Below, in pieces: positions 1 through 7,783 of a DNA stretch of 33,082 nucleotides. The translations under genes and the position numbers were made by a program. Position 1 is the first letter of the stretch; each line of letters begins with the position of its first letter. Below the pieces are notes generated by a model. That model saw only the letters and a program-made list of their open reading frames with translations, was not told the origin of the DNA and made no database searches. This DNA is from Verrucomicrobiota bacterium. GTDB taxonomy: Bacteria; Verrucomicrobiota; Kiritimatiellia; RFP12; UBA1067. The stretch spans positions 1 through 33,082 of the forward strand of contig JAEEHL010000191.1 in NCBI GenBank assembly GCA_016280825.1, in the 5' to 3' direction.

Positions 1-11
1 CGGCCGATTCG

Positions 12-371
12 GTGTCGATCACGCAGAAGAAGACGCTGAAGCTTTCGCGCCCGGGAGTGGCGTCGCGCCCGAAGTTCGGCATAAAGAAGCCGGGAGCGCC
101 GGCTGCAAAGGCCCCCGCGAAGCCTCAGGAGGCATCTGGCGGGGAAGTCGCCGAGCTTGAGCCGGTGGGCGACATACCGGACATTCCCGCGACGCCGCAG
201 CTCGCCCCGCAGGAACTGCCGCAGAACGTCATCCCCGCGGTGCCCAAAGGCGTCGCGATAGCGGGCGTCATACTCCAGATTGCCGCCTGCGCGGTCATCG
301 GCGTGCTTGCGTACTTCCTCTACCAGGATACGCAACTGCCGTATTTCTGCGGCGGCTGCACCCCTCCGTGA
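12..371 (+). CDS. Small single-pass membrane protein, unknown function (5' end may be cut)
   Basis: A 119-residue protein read from a GTG at position 12. The frame stays open to the window edge, so the true start may lie upstream. The N-terminus is basic and lysine-rich, followed by an Ala/Pro-rich linker (about residues 25-78). One hydrophobic helix (about residues 81-104) is followed by a short tail with two cysteines in a CGGC pattern. This suggests a membrane-anchored protein with a disordered cytoplasmic arm. The stop codon overlaps the GTG start of the downstream ABC permease, so it probably belongs to the exporter operon. I do not recognise the family. A similar plan (basic KKPG-type N-terminus, one C-terminal helix) is seen in the 74-residue protein at 20249-20473. 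Confidence 0.6.
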   Translation: MSITQKKTLKLSRPGVASRPKFGIKKPGAPAAKAPAKPQEASGGEVAELEPVGDIPDIPATPQLAPQELPQNVIPAVPKGVAIAGVILQIAACAVIGVLAYFLYQDTQLPYFCGGCTPP

Positions 372-1249
372 GGCGTTTCCTCGCGATAGCGAAGGCGACG
401 GCGCAGGAGTTGCTGGACGATCCGCTTTCGCTTCTCGTGGCGCTTTCGTCCGCGGCGCTTTCGGTGCTCGCGCCTACATTGCACTACCACCAGTTCGGCG
501 AACCGACGCGCATGGCGAGGGACGCCGGGCTTTCGTCGCTTCTTCTCGGCGGCGTGGTGTTCGCCGTCTTTGGCTGCGTGCGGTCCCTGAGGCGCGAGCT
601 TGAGAGCCGTACCGCCGAGCTTGCGCTTTCGCGCGCCGTCGGCAGGGGGGCTTTCCTCTGCGCGAAGTTCGCAGGCTGCACGCTGGCATACGCGGTCTTC
701 GTCCTGACGATTGCCTCGCTTGCGCTTGTCATGGTGCGCGGGGCGGCAATAGGCGGCGCCATCGCAGCCGCGAAGGGCGGGGACGTACCGAGAATGCACG
801 GCGTCTCGCTTGCGCTTGCGACAGGCGCGATTGTGCTTGCGCCCGCAGTCGCCGCGGCGCTGAACAGGCTCCGCCGCATCCGCTTCGTGCTTTCCGCGAA
901 CCTCCTTTTTGCGGCGTTCTCGCTTCTTGCCGTGTTCTATTCGCTTGACTGCGCCCTTGTGCTGAGGCATCTCCCGGTCGTTTTCTGCGCAGCGCTCCCG
1001 GCCGTCTTCCTCTCTTCGGTCGCGCTTGCGGCGGCAGTGCGGCTCAAGGCGAACGCCGCGGTGAGCGCAGGCGCGGTATGCGCGGCGCTCTTCATTCCGT
1101 TCATTGGCTCTTTCTACGTTCCGGAGGCGCTTGCAAAGGGAGGCTCCCTCGGCTGGTGGTATTCGCTGAAGGCGTTCGCCTCGCTGTTGCCGTGGACTGC
1201 GGCGGCGCTCGTCGCGGGAACTGCGCTCATGCGCGACATGGAGATCTGA
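368..1249 (+). CDS. ABC-2 type transporter permease
   Basis: A 293-residue polytopic membrane protein with about six hydrophobic segments and short polar loops, typical of ABC-2 permeases. It starts at a GTG that overlaps the previous stop (GTGA) and ends 3 bases before the ATPase gene, so the genes are translationally coupled. An early amphipathic segment (RRFLAIAKATAQELLDD) precedes the first helix, as is common in the ABC-2/NosY-like group. The motif LESRTAELALSRAV just after the second helix resembles the cytoplasmic coupling region of such permeases. The substrate cannot be read from sequence. Identity as a permease is supported mainly by topology and by the adjacent ATPase. Confidence 0.8.
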   Translation: MRRFLAIAKATAQELLDDPLSLLVALSSAALSVLAPTLHYHQFGEPTRMARDAGLSSLLLGGVVFAVFGCVRSLRRELESRTAELALSRAVGRGAFLCAKFAGCTLAYAVFVLTIASLALVMVRGAAIGGAIAAAKGGDVPRMHGVSLALATGAIVLAPAVAAALNRLRRIRFVLSANLLFAAFSLLAVFYSLDCALVLRHLPVVFCAALPAVFLSSVALAAAVRLKANAAVSAGAVCAALFIPFIGSFYVPEALAKGGSLGWWYSLKAFASLLPWTAAALVAGTALMRDMEI

Positions 1250-1252
1250 AAA

Positions 1253-2014
1253 ATGGACGATAGCGCGGTAGTGAGGATAGACGGCGTCTCGAAGACTTTC
1301 AGGGACTTCTGGCTTAGGCCCGTCGTGAAGGCGGTCGACTCGCTCTCGCTCGAGATACGCAGGGGCGAGGTGTTCGGGCTCCTTGGCCCCAACGGCAGCG
1401 GCAAGTCCACGACCATCAGGATGCTTCTCGGCCTTTCGCGCCCGGATTCGGGGAAGGTGGAGCTTTTCGGCCTTTCCCCCGAGAGCGCAGAGGCGAGGGC
1501 GCGCACGGGCTACCTGCCGGAGCAGAGCTACCTCCATCCATTTCTCACCGCCGAGGAGACCATTCTCTACTACGCGGGGCTTTCCGGCCTCGACAGGCGT
1601 ACGGCGAAGCGCCGCACCAAGGAGCTTATCGAGATGATAGGGCTTTCCTCCGCCGCCCGCCGGCGGGTGGGCGAGTTCTCGAAGGGCATGGCGAGGCGCG
1701 TCTCGCTTGCAGCAGCGCTCGTCGGCAAGCCGCAGCTTCTCATAATGGACGAGCCCACCTCCGGCCTCGACCCCGTCTCCACCAAGGAGGTGAAGACGCT
1801 CGTGAAGGCGCTTGCCGCCGGCGGAATGACGATCCTGACGACGAGCCATCTTCTCGCCGATTCCGAGGACATCTGCGACAGGGTTGCCATCCTCGACGCG
1901 GGCCGCAAGGTCGCCGAGGGGAAAATCGGCGAACTCGGCGAGAGCCTTGAGGAGTTCTTCCTTGCAAAGGTCGGCAACGTCGCGGAATTCTCGCTTGCGG
2001 AGTTCCTGAAATGA
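1253..2014 (+). CDS. ABC transporter ATP-binding protein
   Basis: A 253-residue cytoplasmic ATPase that powers the flanking permeases. Walker A is GPNGSGKST (residues 45-53). The Q-loop region follows as YLPEQSYLHPFLTAEE. The signature is degenerate: FSKGM at about 142-146 rather than LSGGQ, as is usual in ABC-2 exporters of the NatA/GldA/CcmA type. Walker B is LLIMDE with D166 and E167, and the H-loop histidine is H199 in LTTSHLL. The first ATG fits a GGAG about 10 bases upstream. The C-terminal tail after the nucleotide-binding domain is short. The stop overlaps the next gene (ATGA). The exported substrate is unknown. Confidence 0.93.
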   Translation: MDDSAVVRIDGVSKTFRDFWLRPVVKAVDSLSLEIRRGEVFGLLGPNGSGKSTTIRMLLGLSRPDSGKVELFGLSPESAEARARTGYLPEQSYLHPFLTAEETILYYAGLSGLDRRTAKRRTKELIEMIGLSSAARRRVGEFSKGMARRVSLAAALVGKPQLLIMDEPTSGLDPVSTKEVKTLVKALAAGGMTILTTSHLLADSEDICDRVAILDAGRKVAEGKIGELGESLEEFFLAKVGNVAEFSLAEFLK

Positions 2015-3240
2015 GCTTTCTTCTCGAGGCGAGGTCCCTTGCGAGGTCGAAGACGCTCGTCCTCCTTCTCGCCGCAAGTGCGCTTGCAGTCCTTCTCGCG
2101 CCGCATTTCATCGTGGGCGACGGCACCGACGAGGGGAGAAGCGTCGTCGAGACGTGCTATTCGCTCTGGGGTGCGATCGCGATTACGGCGGTGTCGGTGG
2201 CGTCGGCCGCGGCGACGTCGATCTCCGCCGACCGCGCCGCGAAGCGCCTGCAGCTCACGCTCTCGCGGCCTGTTTCGTTCTTCAAGGTCGCCGCCGGGCG
2301 GATTGCCGCGCTTGCGCTCCTTGGCTCGCTTTCGATGGGGGTCGCCTGCGCGGCGCTTGCCATGCGCCCGGGGCATCCGGTCTGCAGGCACGTCTATCGC
2401 CCGGTCATGGAGTCGGTGCAGGAGGAGGCGAGGAAGATGTACGAGGCGTACATGGCCGACCCGGAGACGGCGAAGGACCTGAAGCGCGTCCGCAAGGGGA
2501 CGGTGCTGAAGCTTCTGGCGCAGAAGGCCCAGGACCACTACATGCCGATGCCCACGAACGAGGTTACGAGCTGGGCCTTCAACGTCCCCGACGCACATGC
2601 GCACGAGCGCGCGACGGCGAGAATGCGCTTTTCCGACTCGTTCTCGCTGCGGCGGGACGTGCGCGGCACCATCTCGTTCGGCGACCGCTCCGGGGTCGTC
2701 TCGAACATTACGCAGGCCGTCCTCGAGTTTCCGCTCGAGGGGAAGCCGGGGAACGCGCGCACTCTCGAGTTCTCCAACGCCGGCGAGAGTTCGCTCATGC
2801 TGCGCCCGCGCCGCGACATAGAGCTTCTTTTCGACGCCGATTCGAGGGGCATGAACATCTTCAGGGCGTGGATCGTCCTTTCGTCGATGATGGCGCTCGT
2901 CGCGGCGTTCGGGATCTTCCTCGGAGCGGCGCTTTCGCGTCCCGTGGCGATATGGACGGTGCTTGTGATGCTCTTTCTCTCGCTTGCCTCGCCAGCCGTG
3001 GTGGACCAGTACCCCCACGCGCTCGACATAGGCGCCGGCGATGCGGCGGGGCTTGCGCTCAGCAGGGCGGTGACTGGCATTACAAGCCCGCTTACCGCGT
3101 TCTCGCCCGTCCATGCCATTTCCGAGAACGAGTGCGTGGAGTGGACTGCCGTGGCGGAGGCGTTCTCCCTTGACGCGATTCTCCTGCCGGCGCTTCTCGC
3201 CGCGCTCGCCGCGCTTGTCATGCGAAGGGTGAAGGGGTAG
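2011..3240 (+). CDS. ABC-2 type permease with large extracytoplasmic insert
   Basis: A 409-residue protein with three N-terminal hydrophobic helices (about residues 11-30, 51-70 and 88-112), a long polar region (about 115-285) and three C-terminal helices. This matches ABC-2 permeases in which a large extracytoplasmic domain separates two halves of the membrane part. The ATG overlaps the ATPase stop by 4 bases, so one ATPase serves two different permeases (this one and 368-1249) in a likely heteromeric exporter. The insert has beta-rich stretches and no metal- or sugar-binding motif that I recognise. The substrate is unknown. Confidence 0.78.
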   Translation: MSFLLEARSLARSKTLVLLLAASALAVLLAPHFIVGDGTDEGRSVVETCYSLWGAIAITAVSVASAAATSISADRAAKRLQLTLSRPVSFFKVAAGRIAALALLGSLSMGVACAALAMRPGHPVCRHVYRPVMESVQEEARKMYEAYMADPETAKDLKRVRKGTVLKLLAQKAQDHYMPMPTNEVTSWAFNVPDAHAHERATARMRFSDSFSLRRDVRGTISFGDRSGVVSNITQAVLEFPLEGKPGNARTLEFSNAGESSLMLRPRRDIELLFDADSRGMNIFRAWIVLSSMMALVAAFGIFLGAALSRPVAIWTVLVMLFLSLASPAVVDQYPHALDIGAGDAAGLALSRAVTGITSPLTAFSPVHAISENECVEWTAVAEAFSLDAILLPALLAALAALVMRRVKG

Positions 3241-3242
3241 GG

Positions 3243-4565
3243 TTGGGCGGCGACGGCAGAGTCTCCGCGCGTCCGCGCCTCAAGTCGCGGTTCGGCTTCC
3301 TGATGCTCGCGGCCGGGTGCGCAGTCGGGCTTGGCAACGTCTGGCGCTTTCCGTTTGTCGTGGGGCAGAACGGAGGCGCCGCGTTCGTCCTCGTCTATCT
3401 CGTGTTCCTGGCCCTCATGGGCTATCCGCTTCTGACGGCAGAGCTTGCCATGGGGCGCGCTGCGAGGCGCGGCATTTCAGGCGCGATGCGCGAACTCGCG
3501 GCGGAGAGGCATCGCCTGTTCTGGTCGCGCGCCGGGAAGGTGATTTTCGCAGGGAACTTCCTGCTCATGATGTACTATACCGACGTCGCCGGGTGGCTTT
3601 TCAGGTATTCGCGAGACTATCTTCTCGCCGGTGCCCCTCAGGCGGACTTTGCCGCGGTTGCCGGCGACTGCGTCTCGTGCACTGCGTATCTCGCGATTGT
3701 CGTCGCGATAGCGGCGGTCATCTGCCTCCTCGGGGTGCGCAACGGCGTGGAGCGCGTGACAAAGTGGATGATGGTTGCGCTGCTCGCGCTTCTCGGGGTG
3801 CTTGCGGCGAAGGCGCTGACGCTCCCCGGCGCGAAGGAGGGGCTTTCGTTCTGTCTTTATCCCGACTGGGCGCGGTTTGCGGCGCGGCCCTGGCGTGCCC
3901 TGTTCGATGCGATGGGCCAGGCATTCTTCACGCTTTCGACGGGCGTCGGATGCATGACGATATTCGGCAGCTACATCGGCAGGGAGCGTTCGCTCGCCTC
4001 CGAATCGGCATGGATCATCGCGATCGACACGTGCGTTGCGATCCTCGCGGGGCTCGTGGTCTTTCCCGCCTGCTCGAGTTTCGGGGTGGACGTAACTTGC
4101 GGCCCCGGGCTTATATTCGAGGCGCTGCCGAAGGTGTTCGCGAACATGGCGCATGGGAGAATATGGGGTTTTTTCTTCTTCCTCTTCCTCTCGCTTGCGG
4201 CGCTGACCACGGTCTTGGCGGTCTTCGAGTGCATCGTGGGCGGGCTTGTGGATGAAATCGGCAAGTCGCGGGCGACGACGGCGGCGGTGACGGGGCTTGG
4301 CGTGTTTGCGCTTTCCCTGCCAACAGTGCTCTTCGCCCCCGTGCTCGGCTGGGAGGACTTTGTCTTCGGACAGTTCTGGCTGCCGCTCGGCGCGCTTTTC
4401 ATCTGCGTCTTCGTGACGCGGAGATTCGGGTGGGGAAGTGGGGAATTTGCTCGGGAGGCGTCCGCGGGGGAGGGCATCGCGTTCCCGGGGGCATTCGTCA
4501 GGCTCATGAAGGTCGTCGTGCCGCTCCTCATCCTCGCCACGATGTCCGCAGGTTTTGTGCGGTAG
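3243..4565 (+). CDS. Sodium:neurotransmitter symporter (NSS/SNF) family transporter
   Basis: A 440-residue inner-membrane transporter with about eleven helices. The family hallmark lies in the first helix: GLGNVWRFPF followed by NGGAAFVLVY, then GYPLLTAELAMGR. In LeuT-type transporters this region lines the sodium and substrate sites. Later helices contain FFTLSTGVGCMTIFGSY, matching the TM6 region of the fold. Bacterial members take up amino acids or other small amines with sodium; the exact substrate cannot be inferred. At 440 residues it is shorter than LeuT (about 510) but normal for bacterial 11-helix members. The start is a TTG 2 bases after the ABC permease stop, so it may be read from the same transcript. 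Confidence 0.9.
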   Translation: MGGDGRVSARPRLKSRFGFLMLAAGCAVGLGNVWRFPFVVGQNGGAAFVLVYLVFLALMGYPLLTAELAMGRAARRGISGAMRELAAERHRLFWSRAGKVIFAGNFLLMMYYTDVAGWLFRYSRDYLLAGAPQADFAAVAGDCVSCTAYLAIVVAIAAVICLLGVRNGVERVTKWMMVALLALLGVLAAKALTLPGAKEGLSFCLYPDWARFAARPWRALFDAMGQAFFTLSTGVGCMTIFGSYIGRERSLASESAWIIAIDTCVAILAGLVVFPACSSFGVDVTCGPGLIFEALPKVFANMAHGRIWGFFFFLFLSLAALTTVLAVFECIVGGLVDEIGKSRATTAAVTGLGVFALSLPTVLFAPVLGWEDFVFGQFWLPLGALFICVFVTRRFGWGSGEFAREASAGEGIAFPGAFVRLMKVVVPLLILATMSAGFVR

Positions 4566-4574
4566 GGCGAATGT

Positions 4575-4580
4575 CATAAT
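4575..4580 (+). promoter_or_regulatory. Candidate -10 box (CATAAT) just before the folate cyclo-ligase gene
   Basis: CATAAT lies 7 bases before the ATG at 4588, so transcription would begin at or next to the start codon and give a leaderless or nearly leaderless mRNA. No good -35 box is visible at 16-18 bp. The 14 bases 4576-4589 are identical to the -10/start region of the promoter at 6895-6924, which is the main reason to take it seriously. Confidence 0.35.
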
Positions 4581-4587
4581 ACGCCCA

Positions 4588-5178
4588 ATGACAACCAAGG
4601 ACGAGATTCGGCGCGAGATGCGCGAGCGACGCAGGGCGGTGACGGCCGCCGAGCGCGCCGAGGCCTCTGCCGCCGTCTGCGCGAAGCTTGCGCGCAATAT
4701 CGGCATGGGCGAGTGCATGGATCCGTTTGAGATCGGCTCGCCCATTGCCGTCTATCTCGCCTCGCCCGACGAAATCGACCTTCGCCCATACATCGAGCGG
4801 CTGCTGTGGCATGGCTGCAAGGTCGTCGCCCCGCGCTGGAACGGCGAGACCTACGAGCTTGCCGTCTTGAAGGGGCTCGACGCGCGGCACTTGCGCCGCG
4901 GCCCGATGGGGGTCATGGAGCCCGCCGACGCGGAGATCGTACCAGCGAAGGATGTCTATGGCTGGATAGTGCCTGGGCTTGCCTTCACGCGCGACGGGCG
5001 CCGCCTCGGCTATGGCGGCGGCTGGTACGACCGGCTTCTCGCCGACGCGCCGAGGGGCGCCGAGATGCTCGGAGTTGCATATTCGTTCCAGGTTGTCGAA
5101 GACCTTCCCGCCGAGCCGCACGACATTACGCTTACCGCCGTAGTCGATGATTCACTCGCTGACCGCGCGATGCAATAA
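4588..5178 (+). CDS. 5-formyltetrahydrofolate cyclo-ligase
   Basis: A 196-residue cytoplasmic enzyme that converts 5-formyl-THF to 5,10-methenyl-THF with ATP, recycling an inhibitory folate. The N-terminus (TKDEIRREMRERRRAVTA) matches the helical start of the family with its KxxLRxxxxxRR pattern. Near the C-terminus the signature GRRLGYGGGWYDRLL forms the ATP-phosphate-binding loop. The length is normal. I prefer the ATG at 4588 to a GTG at 4555, because the extension would overlap the transporter gene and add residues not typical of the family. There is almost no 5' leader if the -10 at 4575 is used; read-through from the upstream transporter gene is also possible. Confidence 0.9.
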   Translation: MTTKDEIRREMRERRRAVTAAERAEASAAVCAKLARNIGMGECMDPFEIGSPIAVYLASPDEIDLRPYIERLLWHGCKVVAPRWNGETYELAVLKGLDARHLRRGPMGVMEPADAEIVPAKDVYGWIVPGLAFTRDGRRLGYGGGWYDRLLADAPRGAEMLGVAYSFQVVEDLPAEPHDITLTAVVDDSLADRAMQ

Positions 5179-5220
5179 TTGCTATCTACGCGCCACCTTC
5201 AGAACGCGCGAGGAGTATAG

Positions 5221-5287
5221 TTCGAGTCGGAGTTCGAGTTCGAGAGCACCATGCACCAAGCACTAACGACTAGCGACTAACGACTAG
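5221..5287. repeat. Short tandem repeats upstream of the GH20 gene
   Basis: Two simple-sequence tracts sit between the cyclo-ligase gene and the GH20 promoter. Positions 5221-5245 contain several TTCGAG units. Positions 5262-5287 contain ACTAACGACTAG twice with a 14-base period. Nothing here looks coding. The tracts end about 14 bases before the -35 box at 5301. The remaining bases 5179-5366 hold only the promoter and leader. Confidence 0.7.
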
Positions 5288-5300
5288 ACTAACGCCTCAA

Positions 5301-5329
5301 TTGACTTTCTGCCGGGAAACGGCTATAAT
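5301..5329 (+). promoter_or_regulatory. Sigma70-type promoter for the GH20 gene
   Basis: TTGACT (5301-5306), a 17-bp spacer, and a perfect TATAAT (5324-5329). Transcription should start near 5336, leaving a leader of about 30 bases before the ATG at 5367. This argues that the TTG at 5301, in frame with the enzyme, is promoter DNA and not the start codon. Confidence 0.8.
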
Positions 5330-5366
5330 ACAAGGCGGGTATGGGTTAACTTCATATAGGTGTATT

Positions 5367-6884
5367 ATGACACATTGCAGCTTGAAGGTGGCGATGGCGG
5401 CCGTTGCGGCGCTTTCGCTTGGCGCCTCCGCCGCGGAACTTGACTTCCGCAGGCCGGAGATAGTTCCTCAGCCGATGGAGCTTTCCTACGAGGCGGCGAC
5501 CGCCGTGAGAATCGACGCGGCGACGGAGTTTGCCGTGACTTGCCCGGAGGCCGGCGCGGCGGAATGGGTGAAGGCCAAGGTCGAGGCGTGGTTCGGCGTC
5601 GCGGGCGCGAAGGTTTCATCCGTCGCGGCGGAGGGCTACGGCGGCGGCGAGGAGGGCTATTCGCTCAAGGCGGTCCCCGGCAGGATCGAGATCGGCGCGA
5701 AGACCCTGCGCGGCGTCAAGTACGCGATGTATTCCCTTCGCCAGGCGGCGGAGCGCGAGAGCGCGGGCGCGGAGACGAAGGGCTACTGGCTGCCGGCGCT
5801 CGCCGTCCGCGACGAACCGAAGACCGCGTTCAGGGGAATTCACTTCTGCTTCTTCCCCGAGTGCTCCATTCAGCTCGTGGAGCGCTACATAAGGGCCGCC
5901 GCGTACTACAAGTTCAACTACATCGTGATCGAGAACTGGGGCGTCTTCAGGAGCGAGCGGTATCCGTTCCTCTCCGTGCCTGGGGCGCCGATGACGGTAG
6001 GGGAGGCGCGGCGGCTCGCGGCTGTCGCGAAGGACTGCGGCATAACGCTCGTCCCGCAGGTGAACGTGCTCGGCCACGCGGCGATGGAGCGGTCGGTGAG
6101 CGGCAAGCACGCGACGCTCGACGTGCATCCTGAATACCAGCCGCTTTTCGAGCCGGCCAACGGATGGAACTGGTGCCTCTCGAACCCCGACGCCATGAAG
6201 GTGCTGCACGGCTTCATCGAGGAGATGCACGAGGCGTTCGGCAACCCGCCGTTCTTCCATATCGGCTGCGACGAGGCCGACCCGCCGACGTGCCCGCAGT
6301 GCCGCGCGGTGAAGCCGTACGCGAAGCTCATGGGCGAGCACATCGCCTCCGTTGCCGATCTCCTGCGCAGGCGCGGCGCACGCGCGATGATGTGGCACGA
6401 CATGCTGCTTGAAAGGGGCAAGTGGAAGCCGTTCTACGCCAACGGCGGCGCAGACGAGGCGAAGATGGCCGATTCCCTGCCGAAGGACATCGTCATCTGC
6501 GACTGGTACTACGGCGACCCGCCCGCAAACCGCAAGTACCCTACGCTCGACTACTTCAAGTCGAAGGGCTTCGACGTCCTTACCTCGCCGGCCTACCGCA
6601 GCAACAAGGGCATAGAGGCGCAGTCGAAGTACGCCATCGAGAAGGGGCTTTTCGGCGTGCTGCAGACAGTGTGGCACCATTACAGGGGCAGCGACTTCGC
6701 GCGCAGGATGGAGATTTCCGCCTGCGCCGTATGGGGGCGCGGGCGTGCGGCTACGGGGCGGCACCAGGGAGGGCCGGTCTTCGCGACGCACTGGCGGCAG
6801 TGCGGCTGGGACGCGGGCGTGAAGGACTATTCCGAGACGGGGTTCTTCTCCAGCCAGGTCACGCGCGACGCGCTCGACAACTGA
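5367..6884 (+). CDS. Secreted GH20-family beta-N-acetylhexosaminidase-like enzyme
   Basis: A 505-residue exported glycosidase. The signal peptide is residues 1 to about 21 (hydrophobic core AMAAVAALSLG, cleavage near ASA-AE). An N-terminal GH20b-like domain (about 25-145) contains IVPQPMEL and ends in the LRGVKYAMYSLRQ helix. The catalytic barrel begins at AFRGIHFCF. The catalytic Asp-Glu pair is in HIGCDEAD (D302, E303), the usual HxGxDE motif of substrate-assisted GH20 enzymes. A further family element is VPQVNVLGHA. The Cys before the DE pair, and CPQC soon after, are slightly unusual. GH20 enzymes release terminal GlcNAc or GalNAc from glycans such as mucin or chitin fragments. It has its own promoter and stands alone; the linkage specificity is unknown. 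Confidence 0.85.
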   Translation: MTHCSLKVAMAAVAALSLGASAAELDFRRPEIVPQPMELSYEAATAVRIDAATEFAVTCPEAGAAEWVKAKVEAWFGVAGAKVSSVAAEGYGGGEEGYSLKAVPGRIEIGAKTLRGVKYAMYSLRQAAERESAGAETKGYWLPALAVRDEPKTAFRGIHFCFFPECSIQLVERYIRAAAYYKFNYIVIENWGVFRSERYPFLSVPGAPMTVGEARRLAAVAKDCGITLVPQVNVLGHAAMERSVSGKHATLDVHPEYQPLFEPANGWNWCLSNPDAMKVLHGFIEEMHEAFGNPPFFHIGCDEADPPTCPQCRAVKPYAKLMGEHIASVADLLRRRGARAMMWHDMLLERGKWKPFYANGGADEAKMADSLPKDIVICDWYYGDPPANRKYPTLDYFKSKGFDVLTSPAYRSNKGIEAQSKYAIEKGLFGVLQTVWHHYRGSDFARRMEISACAVWGRGRAATGRHQGGPVFATHWRQCGWDAGVKDYSETGFFSSQVTRDALDN

Positions 6885-6894
6885 CGCGCCGCTG

Positions 6895-6924
6895 TTGCGG
6901 TTTCATCGGTGTTTTTGATATAAT
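6895..6924 (+). promoter_or_regulatory. Sigma70-type promoter for the kinase/sigma-factor operon
   Basis: TTGCGG (6895-6900), an 18-bp spacer, and TATAAT (6919-6924), about 40 bases before the ATG at 6965. The sequence following the -10 box is identical for 14 bases to that before the folate cyclo-ligase gene (4576-4589). Confidence 0.65.
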
Positions 6925-6964
6925 ACGCCCAATTGGGAAAGTGAGGTTGGAGATTCCGCAGACA

Positions 6965-7783
6965 ATGAAGACTAGATACTTAGTTTTGGCGGTTGCCGCA
7001 GTTGGAGGGCTTGCCTGGTATTCCTCCTGGGCGCTCAAGTCGGGCGACGGGGAGAATCAGTCTCCCAATGTCATCGTCGGGCATGATCGCCGCGCCGACG
7101 GTGGCGTAGACGCCAAGAGCAGAAAACACGCAAAGCGGATCACGAAGATCCGCGACGAGAAGTCGACCATGTCCAAGGAGAAGCCCGTGTTCGACTTTGA
7201 CGACGAGGCCAATCTCAACGAGGAGCAGCGGGCGCTCATTGCGAAGATACGCGAAGCGCTTGACGACGAAGACAAGAAAACCGTCTTGCGGCTTGTGCAG
7301 AAGATGCAGAAGTCCGACGAATGGCCTGACGGCATCCCGAAAGCGGTCAAGATGGCCGCTATCGAGGCAATGGGCTGGTTCGGTCTTGGGTGTTTGCCGG
7401 AAATAGTCGGTTTTCTTGCCGACGGCGATCAGGAAGTCGTGCAGTCAACGCTTGAAAAGCTGGAGGAGGCCATTTCCGACATGGATTTGAGCGATCGTGA
7501 CCGATCCTCGATTCTCATGCAAGTAGCCAAGGTTGTAAATGATTCCGACACGATGGATTCCATTCTTTTCGAGTTGAACAACATGCGCCATTCCGTGGCG
7601 GTTGCGACTATCAAGGAACTGATGGTTTCGGGCAGCGATGCCACGAAGTCCGTCCTGCCGGACAATGTCGAGTTCTATACTGGCGAGGAGGGGCTTGACA
7701 CTCCCGAGAAACTCGACAAGTGGCTTGAGGAAAATCCTGACGACGAGGATGACGAGGATTATTATGGCGGGGCAAAAGACTAA
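6965..7783 (+). CDS. Membrane-anchored or secreted helical protein, unknown function
   Basis: A 272-residue protein beginning with a hydrophobic helix (residues 4-22, YLVLAVAAVGGLAWYSSW) that acts as a signal peptide or anchor. The rest is charged and mostly helical. A stretch around residues 75-190 (ALIAKIREALDDEDKKTVLR, then MAAIEAMGWFGLGCLPEIVG) has the look of HEAT/armadillo-like helical repeats. The C-terminus is very acidic (ENPDDEDDEDYY). The start is the first in-frame ATG after the promoter; the frame is open far upstream but that part is antisense-like GH20 sequence. The stop lies inside the next gene. Its position at the head of an operon with a kinase and a sigma factor suggests a signalling or scaffold role, but this is inference. 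Confidence 0.75.
   Translation: MKTRYLVLAVAAVGGLAWYSSWALKSGDGENQSPNVIVGHDRRADGGVDAKSRKHAKRITKIRDEKSTMSKEKPVFDFDDEANLNEEQRALIAKIREALDDEDKKTVLRLVQKMQKSDEWPDGIPKAVKMAAIEAMGWFGLGCLPEIVGFLADGDQEVVQSTLEKLEEAISDMDLSDRDRSSILMQVAKVVNDSDTMDSILFELNNMRHSVAVATIKELMVSGSDATKSVLPDNVEFYTGEEGLDTPEKLDKWLEENPDDEDDEDYYGGAKD

Noticed and set aside
320-3114. Long minus-strand frames opposite the ABC transporter genes
   Set aside because: They are Arg/Pro/His-rich, lack start signals and lie opposite well-supported genes; they reflect high GC content.
5221-5287. CRISPR or attachment site
   Set aside because: Repeats are too short and simple, with no spacers or integrase gene nearby.
5301-5366. N-terminal extension of the GH20 protein from TTG 5301
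   Set aside because: The bases are the -35 and -10 promoter boxes, and the signal peptide starts at ATG 5367.
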